Shown here: one piece after another, positions 1 to 10,342 of the stretch
Layout: each line of letters starts with the position of its first letter
Numbering within the stretch: position 1 is the stretch's first letter
Source: Streptomyces gilvus
Lineage (GTDB): Bacteria; Actinomycetota; Actinomycetes; Streptomycetales; Streptomycetaceae
NCBI RefSeq assembly: GCF_022513565.1
Contig: NZ_JAKWBE010000042.1
Span: 1 to 53,820, forward strand
Length of the DNA stretch: 53,820 bases
Reading direction: 5' to 3'
Translations under genes and position numbers: made by a program
Notes under the pieces: model-generated
Told to the model about the DNA's origin: nothing
Database searches by the model: none
The model's input: the letters and a program-made list of their open reading frames with translations, nothing else

Positions 1-582
1 TTCCACCAGCAGCGGCAGCGTCTCGGAGGCCGTCACCAGCTCCCGCAGCGGGTGCCGGGCCAGCACCGCGTCCACCTCCGGCGTCAACGCCCCCGCCAGC
101 CGCGTCGCGATGGGCAGTGAGTCGTCGCGCAGGGTCTCGGCGGCCAGCAGGATCGTGGCGCGCCCGGCGCCCTCGGGCACTCCGGCGGCCACCTTGTCGT
201 ACAACTCGGCGCCCTCCTCCAGGACCAGGCCGGCGTCGATGCCGGCCGGGACCTTGATGCGGGCGCGGTGGCGCCAGCTGGCGACCGGGTCGCTCCAGGC
301 CTCCACCCGGAAGGTCCAGCGGCCCTCCGCGGTCGGTGTGACCTCGGCGCCCCAGCGGTCGGAGCCGGGGGCGAGCTCGCGCATCGGCGTCCAGGGGCCG
401 TGGGTGCCCTCGGGATCGGTCAGGACGACGTTCGCGGCGACCGCGTCGTGCCCCTCGCGGAACACGGTCGCGGTGACCTGGAACGTTTCTCCTGCGACTG
501 CTTTCGCGGGACGTCTGCCGCACTCGACGACCGGATGGACGTCGCGCACCGGGATACGGCCGATGGCCGGGATCGAACTCAT
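1..582 (-). CDS. glgE: Maltosyltransferase GlgE, N-terminal part (partial)
   Basis: The reading frame begins at an ATG (582-580) preceded by GGAGGTG and runs off the left window edge in frame, giving the first 194 residues. It starts MSSIPAIGRIPVRDV, followed by a beta-rich segment with TVFREGHDAVAANV and FRVEAWSDPVASWRH. These are typical of the N-terminal domain of alpha-1,4-glucan:maltose-1-phosphate maltosyltransferase, a GH13_3 enzyme that elongates alpha-glucan from maltose-1-phosphate in the cytoplasm. The catalytic barrel lies outside the window. glgX lies nearby on the opposite strand, which fits an alpha-glucan/trehalose locus. The family call is from recognition of the N-domain only; the catalytic part cannot be checked here. 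Confidence 0.88.
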   Translation of the reverse strand, partial: MSSIPAIGRIPVRDVHPVVECGRRPAKAVAGETFQVTATVFREGHDAVAANVVLTDPEGTHGPWTPMRELAPGSDRWGAEVTPTAEGRWTFRVEAWSDPVASWRHRARIKVPAGIDAGLVLEEGAELYDKVAAGVPEGAGRATILLAAETLRDDSLPIATRLAGALTPEVDAVLARHPLRELVTASETLPLLVE

Positions 583-606
583 GGGTGTCACCTCCGCCGT
601 GCTCGA

Positions 607-627
607 GGCCGGGCGCGGGGCCCGGCC
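607..627 (-). terminator. GC-rich hairpin between DUF5133 gene and glgE
   Basis: Perfect 8-bp inverted repeat (GGCCGGGC / GCCCGGCC) around a 5-nt loop. It lies downstream of the DUF5133 stop and 25 bp upstream of the glgE start. There is no U-tract, so it could equally be an attenuator or leader structure for glgE. Confidence 0.4.
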
Positions 628-652
628 GGGGATACGAACCGCGCCGGAGGGA

Positions 653-952
653 TCACCTTCCGGCGAGAAAGCCGCGGACCTCGGTCGCCGGACCGTGCCG
701 GTCGGCCTCCTCGTCGCGGGGACGCTCGTCCTGCTCCGCCAGATAGGCGACCAGACTCGACCGCAGATAACGCTCGGCGGCGTCCGCGGCCTCGCGGGCA
801 CAGCGCTTGCCCATCAACACGCACAGCGTGTACCCGGAGTCCTCGAAGGTGGCCCGCACCGCGCGGTCCGTGGGGGACGCGAGCATGACGCGTTCCCACG
901 CCCGGTACCGCCGCAGTTGGCGGGCCACTTCGGCTTTGGCCGGTAGCAGCAT
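653..952 (-). CDS. DUF5133 domain protein
   Basis: A 99-residue protein starting MLLPAKAEVARQLRRY. The ATG at 952 is preceded by GAAGGG at good spacing; an upstream in-frame extension to 1162 exists but has no ribosome-binding site and is low-complexity. The segment FEDSGYTLCVLMGKR followed by an Arg/Ala-rich helix matches the small helical DUF5133 family, which is common in Streptomyces, often in stress- or sigma-linked loci, and has no defined biochemical role. It has no membrane segment or signal peptide. It lies 70 bp upstream of glgE on the same strand with a hairpin between them, so co-transcription is possible but not certain. The family call is from memory of the YTLCV motif. Confidence 0.7.
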   Translation of the reverse strand: MLLPAKAEVARQLRRYRAWERVMLASPTDRAVRATFEDSGYTLCVLMGKRCAREAADAAERYLRSSLVAYLAEQDERPRDEEADRHGPATEVRGFLAGR

Positions 953-1268
953 GACGCCCTTCACTTTCGGGGCTCGATGGCGCGTTTCCCGACCGTCGGG
1001 CGGCGGCCGTGCGTGGACACGCACGGATCCGTTACGGGCATCGAGATCTGTGACACATGGTGCATGTGCAACAACGCAGCGTCTTGTTGGAAATTCAACC
1101 GCGTCGTGCGCACCACCCACCTGGCGTCCGCTCGTGTTGCACGAATGGCGTAGTTCGCCCACGCTTGGGGTGACTCAGGAGCGATCAGTGCTCACGCTTC
1201 GTGTTCGGGGCCCCGTCCCACCAGGGGCGAGGAGGAGCGAGAGCTTCGCCGGTGAGGAGCCAACGACG
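953..1268. other. Divergent intergenic region (DUF5133 / RsbW-like)
   Basis: This 316-bp gap has no convincing gene. It must hold the promoters of the two divergent units. I see a short inverted repeat (CACAT-ggtgc-ATGTG, 1054-1068) and a weak SigB-like arrangement on the plus strand (GTAG-N14-GGGTGA, about 1150-1173). Neither is strong evidence. A GAGGAG ribosome-binding site lies just before the ATG at 1269. Confidence 0.35.
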
Positions 1269-1774
1269 ATGAAGACCGCAGTGCCCTGCTACTACCACCT
1301 CGACGTGGAAGTCAGTCCGGAGCGAGTCGGACAGGTCAGGCGCATCCTGGCCGCTCACCTCAGGCTCTGGGACCTCGAGACGCTGGTCGACCCCGTCTGC
1401 CGCGGCGCCGAGCTGCTGCTGAAGGCCATCGACGAGCACGCGACGGACAAGAACACGTCGATCGAGATGTGGTGGAACGGCCAGCACCTGATCACCGCCA
1501 TCGGGGAGAACGACTGTGAACTGCGCCCGGACCAGGACCTGCGGTCCTGTCTGCAGCGCATCGCCGCGATGAGCGACGGCTGGGGCTGCTGCGCCACGGA
1601 CACCGGCAGCAAGGTCATCTGGTTCTCGCAGCGCGCCCGCGCCGGCGAACGCGTCCCCCTCGTACCGGTCGCGCCCGCGCCCAGTCTGCGCGAGGTGCGC
1701 CAGGTGCCCCGCGAGGTGCCCGTCGCGGCCCTCGCGGCCCCGGCCCACGGCCCCGGCGTGCTGGTGGACGCCCG

Positions 1775-1778
<4 letters not shown>
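1269..1778 (+). CDS. RsbW-like (HATPase_c-fold) protein coupled to glgX
   Basis: A 169-residue cytosolic protein starting at ATG 1269 after GAGGAG. Residues about 1-120 have the layout of a small anti-sigma-type HATPase domain: an N-terminal strand (YYHLDVEV), the helix RVGQVRRILAAHL, an N-box-like helix (GAELLLKAIDEHA, about 46-58), strands IEMWW and LITAIG, and a C-terminal GSKVIWFS strand. The Asn expected in the N-box is replaced by Lys52, and the following D-x-G is IGENDCE, so ATP binding may be lost or altered. The tail after residue 120 is Pro/Ala/Val-rich and disordered. Its TGA overlaps the GTG of glgX by 4 bp, so translation is coupled. The fold is inferred from pattern; the function is unknown, and a role as a regulator or partner of GlgX is only suggested by context. 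Confidence 0.7.
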
Positions 1779-3922
<2,144 letters not shown>

Positions 3923-3948
3923 GGTGAACGGCCGAGGGGGGCGGGACG

Positions 3949-4752
3949 CTACCGTTCGCGGCGCGACGTCACCGTGAACTGCGCCCCGTCGGCGTCCCGC
4001 AGCACCGCCTCGTCGCTGCCCTTGGTCAGCACGCTGCCGCCGTGCAGTTCCGCGGCCCGCACGCACGCGGTCACGTCCTCGACCGCGAAGTGGACCTGCC
4101 AGTGGGGCCGGATGGTCGGGTCGGGCGCCGCTCCGAGCGCCCCGGACTCGATGCGGGCCACGATGTCGCCCTGGCTGCGCAGCACCACCTCGCCGCCCTC
4201 GTAGTGCACCTCGCAGCAGCCGGGCCGCTCGGTGGCCCACTCCAGCACCTCGCCGTAGAAGATCGCCGCGTCGAAGGCGTCGCGGGTGTGCAGCCGGACG
4301 AAGGTCGGGGCGGCGAGGCGCCACTTGTCCCAGTCGGAGACGAGCTCGCCCTCCCAGATCCCGAAGGTCGCCCCGTCCCGGTCGGCGAGCAGGGCCGCGC
4401 GGCCCGGCGGGAAGGAGATCGGCCCGACCGCGGCCGTGCCGCCGCGTTCCTGGGCGCGGGCCACGGCTTCGTCGGCGCTCGGCACGGCGAAGTACGCCGT
4501 CCAGGCCACCGCCATCTGCCACATGGAGGCGACACCGGCGATCCCGGCCACCGGCGTGCCGTCCACCATGGCCATCCGGAACCGGTCACCGAGCTTGGCC
4601 GAGCGCCACTGCCAGCCGAGCACGGCCGAGTAGAAGTCCTCGGTGGCGTCGAGGTCCCGGCTGGTCAGGCTCACCCAGCAGGGGGCCCCGAACACGGAGT
4701 GCGTGGAGACGACGTTCGTCTTACCGCCGCGGCGTGTCGTGTGGTCGTTCAT
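3949..4752 (-). CDS. Two-domain VOC (glyoxalase-fold) family protein
   Basis: A 267-residue protein starting MNDHTTRRGG at 4752. It has two vicinal-oxygen-chelate modules. The first (about 20-130) opens with PCWVSLTSRDLDATEDFYSA and the second (about 145-262) with PTFVRLHTRDAFDAAIFYGE. Such duplicated VOC proteins in actinomycetes are usually annotated as glyoxalase/bleomycin-resistance-like. The typical metal-ligand His/Glu set is not obvious in the first module, so substrate and activity are unknown. No signal peptide. It is convergent with glgX and divergent from the ANTAR gene. Confidence 0.85.
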   Translation of the reverse strand: MNDHTTRRGGKTNVVSTHSVFGAPCWVSLTSRDLDATEDFYSAVLGWQWRSAKLGDRFRMAMVDGTPVAGIAGVASMWQMAVAWTAYFAVPSADEAVARAQERGGTAAVGPISFPPGRAALLADRDGATFGIWEGELVSDWDKWRLAAPTFVRLHTRDAFDAAIFYGEVLEWATERPGCCEVHYEGGEVVLRSQGDIVARIESGALGAAPDPTIRPHWQVHFAVEDVTACVRAAELHGGSVLTKGSDEAVLRDADGAQFTVTSRRER

Positions 4753-4920
4753 GGCACTCGCGTCCTGGGTCTCGTCCACCGGCGGCCGCCGGTCTGTCAC
4801 CAGTGTCCAACCGGAACCGCTGGATGGCCTGTCGAGTACCCCGGCGACGGGGCCGAAACTGGCTCCCGCCGCTGCGGCGCCTCGGCTGGCGCGGGGCGCG
4901 GCGAGTGCGACCATGGAGGC

Positions 4921-5253
4921 GTGGCAGCACAGCGCGAGCACTCCGCCCAGACCCAGCGGATCTTCGAGCTGGAGGAGCAGGTCGACCAGCTCAAGGAAGC
5001 CGTGGCGTCGCATGCCGTCGTGGACCAGGCGATCGGTATGGTCGTCGCCCTCGGCAGGGTGTCACCCGATCAGGGGTGGGCGGTCCTGAGGGACGTCTCC
5101 CAGCACACCAACATCAAGCTGCGCAATGTCGCGGAGCTGATCGTCATCTGGGGCCGCAGCGGCATGATGCCGACGGAGATCCGGGCCGAACTGGAGGACG
5201 CCCTGGACCGCCACGGCCCGACACAGGTTCCCGGCGCCCCGTCGGAAGAGTGA
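4921..5253 (+). CDS. ANTAR-domain RNA-binding regulator
   Basis: A protein of about 110 residues: a short coiled coil (IFELEEQVDQLKEA, about 13-26) followed by an ANTAR three-helix domain (VVDQAIGMVVALGRVSPDQG to about residue 95). ANTAR proteins bind paired-hexaloop RNA structures and antiterminate transcription. There is no PAS, GAF or receiver domain, so the input probably comes from a partner. The GTG at 4921 is the first plausible start, but GGAGG lies only 1 nt upstream, so the true start is uncertain and could be further upstream in the same open frame. It converges on the sigma-factor gene with a 21-bp gap. Confidence 0.8.
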   Translation: MAAQREHSAQTQRIFELEEQVDQLKEAVASHAVVDQAIGMVVALGRVSPDQGWAVLRDVSQHTNIKLRNVAELIVIWGRSGMMPTEIRAELEDALDRHGPTQVPGAPSEE

Positions 5254-5274
5254 GACGCCGGGGTCCGGGACCCC

Positions 5275-6069
5275 TCAACGGGTCTGGGCCAGCAGCTGCT
5301 CCCGCAGCTCCGCGAAGCAGGCGCTGAGCAGACGCGAGACGTGCATCTGCGAGATGCCGAGCTGCTCGGCGATCCGGCTCTGTGTCATACCGCGGAAGAA
5401 CCGCAGGTAGAGAATGGTGCGTTCGCGCTCGGGAAGGGCCTGCAGGCACGGGCTCGCCGCCACGCGGTCGACCACGACGTCGTAGCCCGGATCCGGTCCG
5501 CCGATCGCGTCCGCCAGGGCGTAGCCGTCGGTTCCGGGCATCTCGGCGTCGAGGGACAGTGTGGAGAAGCAGTCCAGGGCCTCCATCCCCATGGTCACCT
5601 CGGCCTCGCTCAGGTGCGCCCGCTCGGCGATCTCGGCGACGGTCGGCGCCCGTCCCGGGGTGGTCTGCGACAGGTCCTTCGCCGCCTGCCGCACCCGGTT
5701 GCGCAGGTCCTGCACCCGGCGCGGCACATGCAGAGTCCACATGTGGTCGCGGAAGTGCCGCTTGATCTCGCCGGTGACGGTGGGGACCGCGTAGGCCTCG
5801 AAGGCGTGCCCGCGGCCCGGGTCGTAGTGGTCGACCGCCTTGACCAGGCCGAGTGCGGCGACCTGGTAGAGGTCCTCCAGGGTCTCCCCGCGCCCCTTGA
5901 ACCGCACGGCGATCCGCTCGGCCATGGGCAGCCAGATGCGGACCAGTTCGTCCCGCAGCGCCTTGCGCTCGGGGCCGTCGGGCATCCGGGCCAGCCGCCC
6001 GAAGGCGTCGGCCGTGTCGGGGGCGTCGTCATGCGGGTGGGGTTTGGCTCTGCTGGTGGTGACGCGCAT
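5275..6069 (-). CDS. SigB/SigF/SigG-type RNA polymerase sigma factor
   Basis: A 264-residue group 3 sigma factor. The start ATG 6069 has GGGAGG 9 nt upstream. Region 2 carries EDLYQVAALGLVKAVDHYDP and AYAVPTVTGEIKRHFRDH, the hallmark of stress/sporulation sigma factors. Region 3 follows (APTVAEIAERAHLSEAEV) and region 4 has the helix-turn-helix SRIAEQLGISQMHVSRLLS. Such sigma factors are normally controlled by RsbW-type anti-sigma kinases and RsbV antagonists; none lies immediately adjacent, although an RsbW-like protein and two SpoIIE phosphatases are in the window. A SigB-like promoter precedes the gene (6199-6224), suggesting autoregulation. Which Streptomyces paralogue this is cannot be decided from the sequence alone. 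Confidence 0.93.
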   Translation of the reverse strand: MRVTTSRAKPHPHDDAPDTADAFGRLARMPDGPERKALRDELVRIWLPMAERIAVRFKGRGETLEDLYQVAALGLVKAVDHYDPGRGHAFEAYAVPTVTGEIKRHFRDHMWTLHVPRRVQDLRNRVRQAAKDLSQTTPGRAPTVAEIAERAHLSEAEVTMGMEALDCFSTLSLDAEMPGTDGYALADAIGGPDPGYDVVVDRVAASPCLQALPERERTILYLRFFRGMTQSRIAEQLGISQMHVSRLLSACFAELREQLLAQTR

Positions 6070-6198
6070 CGCGCGCACCTCCCTCGGGCGGTGCTGGGTG
6101 AACAGACACCGCGGGAGGCGCGGACCGGGCCTGCGGAGACATCCGGGGCCTGACCGGCTCCCACGGACGTGCCTCCAGTCCGAAGCACTTAATTTCTG

Positions 6199-6224
6199 AT
6201 GCCCGGGACCACCGCTTTCAAAAC
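6199..6224 (-). promoter_or_regulatory. Candidate SigB-type promoter of the sigma-factor gene
   Basis: On the minus strand GTTT, 16 nt, then GGGCAT matches the Streptomyces SigB consensus GTTT-N14-16-GGGTAT with one mismatch. It lies about 130 bp upstream of the sigma start, in a locally AT-rich patch (6185-6235). Confidence 0.4.
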
Positions 6225-6296
6225 AAAAGGGGCAATACGGTAACGGGTCGTCGCCGGGTGGCCGCACAGCGGAGCTTGACTCTCTCTTGAGGTTGG

Positions 6297-6317
6297 TTAC
6301 CTCTGCTACAGAGGTAA
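6297..6317. promoter_or_regulatory. Perfect 9-bp palindrome, probable MarR operator
   Basis: TTACCTCTG (6297-6305), spacer CTA, CAGAGGTAA (6309-6317). The arms are perfect reverse complements. The right arm contains the GAGGT ribosome-binding element of the MarR gene that starts at 6322 or 6328. A TTGACT (6276-6281) lies upstream and could serve as -35. The layout fits an autorepressor that blocks transcription of the MarR-ABC operon. Confidence 0.7.
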
Positions 6318-6321
6318 TCTC

Positions 6322-6791
6322 TTGGATGTGGAACCGGACAACTTCCAACCGGACGACTTCCCGGACGACCTGATCGACGCCCTCATCGGCGTCCAGCGCA
6401 GGCTCAGGCGCCGGCTTCGTCAACAGATCGCCCCGCAGCTGCGCGGCGCCGAGGTCGAGTTGCTGCGCCTGGTCGTGACCCGGCCCGGCATCGGCATCTC
6501 GGACGCGGCCAAGGACCTGCACCTGGCCGGGAACTCGGTGTCGACGCTGGTCAACCAGCTGTCCCGGCAGGGCTATCTGGTCCGCGAGACCGACCCGGCC
6601 GACCGCCGTGCCGCCCGGCTGATGCCCACCCCGGCCGCCGAGGCGCGGATCGCCGAATGGCGCAAACGGCGCGCGGAACTCGTACGCGGCGGCCTCGCCG
6701 GGCTCGACGAGACGGACCGGGAGGCCCTGCGCGCGGCCGTCCCCGTTCTGCGCAGGCTGGCCGAGAACCTGCACGAGGAGGCGGAGGAATC

Positions 6792-6795
<4 letters not shown>
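6322..6795 (+). CDS. MarR-family transcriptional regulator
   Basis: A winged-helix regulator of about 157 residues, the first gene of a three-gene efflux operon. The core runs ELLRLVVTRPGIGISDAAKDL (helices), then GNSVSTLVNQLSRQGYL as the recognition helix, and VRETDPADRRAARLMPT as the wing. Start: TTG at 6322 (GAGGT 6 nt upstream) or GTG at 6328; both are in frame and the TTG has the better spacing. Its TGA overlaps the ATG of the ABC ATPase (ATGA). MarR proteins usually repress a linked pump and release DNA on binding phenolic or drug-like ligands; the palindrome over its own translation start supports autoregulation. The ligand is unknown. Confidence 0.88.
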
Positions 6796-7634
<839 letters not shown>

Positions 7635-8484
7635 CGCCCCCCGCGCCGGCGGCATCGACCTGCTCCTGCGGCCGCCCCGGCCGCGTGCCGGCTGGCGGCT
7701 GCTGCCCGCCCGGGTCGGGGCGATGTGCGCCGTCGAACTGCAGAAACTGCGCCACGACCGCACCGAGCTGTACACCCGAGCGGTCCAGCCCGCCCTGTGG
7801 CTGCTGATCTTCGGCCAGACCTTCACCCGGATCCGGGCGATACCCACCGGCGGCATCCCCTACATCGACTACATGGCGCCCGGCATCATCGCCCAGTCCG
7901 CGATGTTCATCGCGATCTTCTACGGCATCCAGATCATCTGGGAACGCGACGCCGGCGTCCTCAACAAACTGCTGGTCACGCCGACCCCGCGCTCGGCACT
8001 GATCACCGGCAAGGCGTTCGCGGCCGGCGTGAAGTCGGTGATCCAGGCCGTCGTGGTCGTCATCATCGCCGCGCTGCTCGGCGTGGCCCTGACCTGGAAC
8101 CCGCTGAAACTGCTCGCCGTGGCGGCCATCGTGGTCCTGGGATCCGCCTTCTTCTCCTGTCTGTCGATGACCATCGCCGGCATCGTGCTGAGCCGCGACC
8201 GCCTGATGGGTATCGGACAGGCCATCACCATGCCGCTGTTCTTCGGCTCCAACGCCCTCTACCCGGTCTCCGTCATGCCGGGCTGGCTCCAGGCGGTCAG
8301 CAAGGTCAACCCGCTCAGCTACGAGGTGGACGCCCTGCGCGGCCTGCTCATCGGCGTCCACGCGCACGCGGCGCTCGACTTCGGGGTGCTGCTCGTGGCC
8401 GCCGCGCTCGGCATCGCCGCGGCCTCCTCGCTCCTGGGCCGGCTGGCCCGCTGATCACACCCGCGGAACGTGATGTGCGGCACG

Positions 8485-8504
8485 CACGCGTGAGAGGGCG
8501 CGTG
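8485..8504 (+). terminator. Weak hairpin after the ABC operon
   Basis: CACGCG and CGCGTG separated by 8 nt, followed by GGCCGGTTTTC with a short T-run. A possible but weak terminator 30 bp after the permease stop. Confidence 0.3.
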
Positions 8505-8535
8505 GCCGGTTTTCGCGATTGTTCCTGCGCACGGC

Positions 8536-8550
8536 TTGATCAGTGATCAA
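8536..8550. promoter_or_regulatory. Perfect 15-bp palindrome TTGATCA-G-TGATCAA
   Basis: Both 7-bp arms are exact reverse complements around a single G. It lies about 40 bp upstream of a TTGACA -35 element and about 100 bp upstream of the unknown gene at 8647. It is a candidate operator; the cognate protein is unknown. Confidence 0.5.
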
Positions 8551-8581
8551 AGGGGGTGAAGTAGCTGGCCACAGCGCATTC

Positions 8582-8618
8582 TGCTCATTTGACAGTGCAC
8601 TGAGCACACAGATAGGAA
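8582..8618 (+). promoter_or_regulatory. Candidate vegetative promoter with flanking inverted repeat
   Basis: TTGACA (8589-8594), an 18-nt spacer, then TAGGAA (8613-8618). A 6-bp inverted repeat (TGCTCA 8582-8587 / TGAGCA 8601-8606) embraces the -35 box, which suggests repression here. It drives the gene at 8647. Confidence 0.5.
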
Positions 8619-8646
8619 GCAGCTTGCTGAGGTCGAGAGGTGGACT

Positions 8647-9168
8647 GTGTACGAGCCGAACGTGGTCGGGGACTGGCAGGAGTACGACGAGCATGCCGGC
8701 CTGCGTGTCCGCGTCCACCGTCTGGAAGCGGCCGAGCCCCCGCGCGGACGGGACGACGCGGCCGCCGGGCTGACCTACTTCGCCCTGCGGGTGACCGTCG
8801 AGAACCGGGGCGAGCAGGCCTGCACCATCCACCTCGAGGACGGCCAGATCGACGTGCGGATCGGCCCCGACGGCGAGTCCGCGTTCATCGACTGGCGCAA
8901 CTCGCAGTTCATCGAGGGCTTCGACGTCTACCCGCTGCGCCGCGCCACCGCCGTGCTGTACGCGGCCGGCCCCGAGGACAGCCTGAGCCAGGTCGACGTC
9001 CAGATCCAGCTGCGCGTCGACGACGACTGGGCCGACCGCCGGCTGTGGGCGGGCGGCATCGGACTGCACGAGGACTCCGTCGGCGCCCCCGCCGGAACCC
9101 TGCGCGAGGGACTGGCCCACCAGGTCAGCAACTTCCTGCGCGACCAGGCCGAAGAGGGCACCGCCTGA
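8647..9168 (+). CDS. Unrecognised soluble protein, possibly Ig-like beta-sandwich
   Basis: 173 residues, GTG start at 8647 with GAGAGG 5 nt upstream. No signal peptide or membrane helix. I do not recognise the family. The centre (LTYFALRVTVENRGEQACT, followed by alternating strands IDVRIG and DVQIQLRV) has the rhythm of a DUF4352/telokin-like beta-sandwich, but such domains are usually secreted and this one appears cytoplasmic. It has its own promoter (8589-8618) and a strong palindrome upstream. It is convergent with hemC (37-bp gap), so the shared location with hemC does not imply shared function. Confidence 0.75.
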   Translation: MYEPNVVGDWQEYDEHAGLRVRVHRLEAAEPPRGRDDAAAGLTYFALRVTVENRGEQACTIHLEDGQIDVRIGPDGESAFIDWRNSQFIEGFDVYPLRRATAVLYAAGPEDSLSQVDVQIQLRVDDDWADRRLWAGGIGLHEDSVGAPAGTLREGLAHQVSNFLRDQAEEGTA

Positions 9169-9205
9169 CGGACGTTCGCCGCCGCCGTCATGGGCGCGGC
9201 GGACC

Positions 9206-10141
9206 TCAGTGCGGGATGCCGTCGATGATCTCCCGGGCGCCCTGACGCAGCAGCGCCACGGCCACCGACGTACCCAGCGTGGCCGGGTCGAGCCGGCCGG
9301 CCCACTCGTGGGCGTTGAGCCGGGTCTTGCCGTCGGGGGTGAACACACAGGCGCGCAGCGACAGTTCCCCGGCGTGGTCCACGCGCGCGTACCCGGCGAT
9401 CGGGCTGTTGCAGTGGCCCTGCAGGACGTGCAGGAACATCCGCTCGGCGGTGGCCTCCCGGTGCGTGCCGGGGTCGCCCAGCCCGCTGACCGCGTCGATC
9501 AGCTCGGTGTCGCCCTCCCGGCACTGCAGCGCGAGGATGCCCGCCCCGATGGACGGCATCATCGTCTCCGGCGAGAGGGCCTCGCTGATCACGTCCGTAC
9601 GGCCGATGCGCTCCAGCCCCGACACCGCCAGCAGCAGCGCGTCCGCCTCGCCCGCCTCCAGCTTGGCCAGCCGCCGGTTGGCGTTGCCGCGGAAGGGCAC
9701 GCACTGCAGGTGCGGGTGGGTGGCCGCGAGTTGGGCGACCCGGCGCACCGCGGAGGTGCCGATCCGCGTCCCCTCCGGCAGCTCGTCCAGCGTCAGGCCG
9801 TCCGGATGCACCAGCGCGTCCCGGATGTCGTCCCGCTTGAGGAACGCGGCGAAGGTCGTCCCCGCCGGCAGCGGACGGTCGGCGGGCACGTCCTTGAGGC
9901 AGTGCACCGCGAGATCGGCCTCGCCCGCCAGCAGCGCCGCGTCCACCTCCTTGGTGAACGCGCCCTTGCCCTCCACCTGGGACAGCACGCCCATCCACTT
10001 GTCACCGGTCGTCTTCACCGGCACGACCTCGGTGCGCACACCGGGGTGCAGTGCGGCCAACTCGCCGCGGACACGCTCCACTTGGGCCAGCGCCATGGGC
10101 GAGTCGCGGGAGACGATACGGATCAGTTCGGGGAGGGACAT
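9206..10141 (-). CDS. hemC: Porphobilinogen deaminase paralogue (HemC)
   Basis: A 311-residue hydroxymethylbilane synthase-family protein (tetrapyrrole pathway, porphobilinogen to hydroxymethylbilane). Start ATG 10141 (MSLPELIRIVS). Recognisable elements: RDSPMALAQVERV, KGAFTKEVDAALL, DLAVHCLKDVPAD with the catalytic Asp, RGNANRRL, and Cys244 in LQGHCNSPIAGYA at the dipyrromethane-cofactor position. Canonical enzymes have HS-K-D and GGC-VP-G at these places, whereas here they read HCLKD and GHCNSPIAG, so this is a divergent paralogue. No other haem genes flank it, so it may be a second, specialised copy. Activity is likely but unproven. Confidence 0.85.
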   Translation of the reverse strand: MSLPELIRIVSRDSPMALAQVERVRGELAALHPGVRTEVVPVKTTGDKWMGVLSQVEGKGAFTKEVDAALLAGEADLAVHCLKDVPADRPLPAGTTFAAFLKRDDIRDALVHPDGLTLDELPEGTRIGTSAVRRVAQLAATHPHLQCVPFRGNANRRLAKLEAGEADALLLAVSGLERIGRTDVISEALSPETMMPSIGAGILALQCREGDTELIDAVSGLGDPGTHREATAERMFLHVLQGHCNSPIAGYARVDHAGELSLRACVFTPDGKTRLNAHEWAGRLDPATLGTSVAVALLRQGAREIIDGIPH

Positions 10142-10342
10142 GCGGACACGATAGACCTCCGGGAGGGGGTGTCCGTGCCGTATCGCCCCAATAGGGACGC
10201 GCATCACGCCCCAGAAGTGCCCGGCCGTCCGTCGAAGGGACACAGGTCCGCTTCCCGACCGGGCGTACGTCCGGGCTCGGCCGTGTTGACCGGGGTGCGC
10301 ACCGGACACCGCTGATGCCGCAGCTCACGCCGCTCCTCGGGA

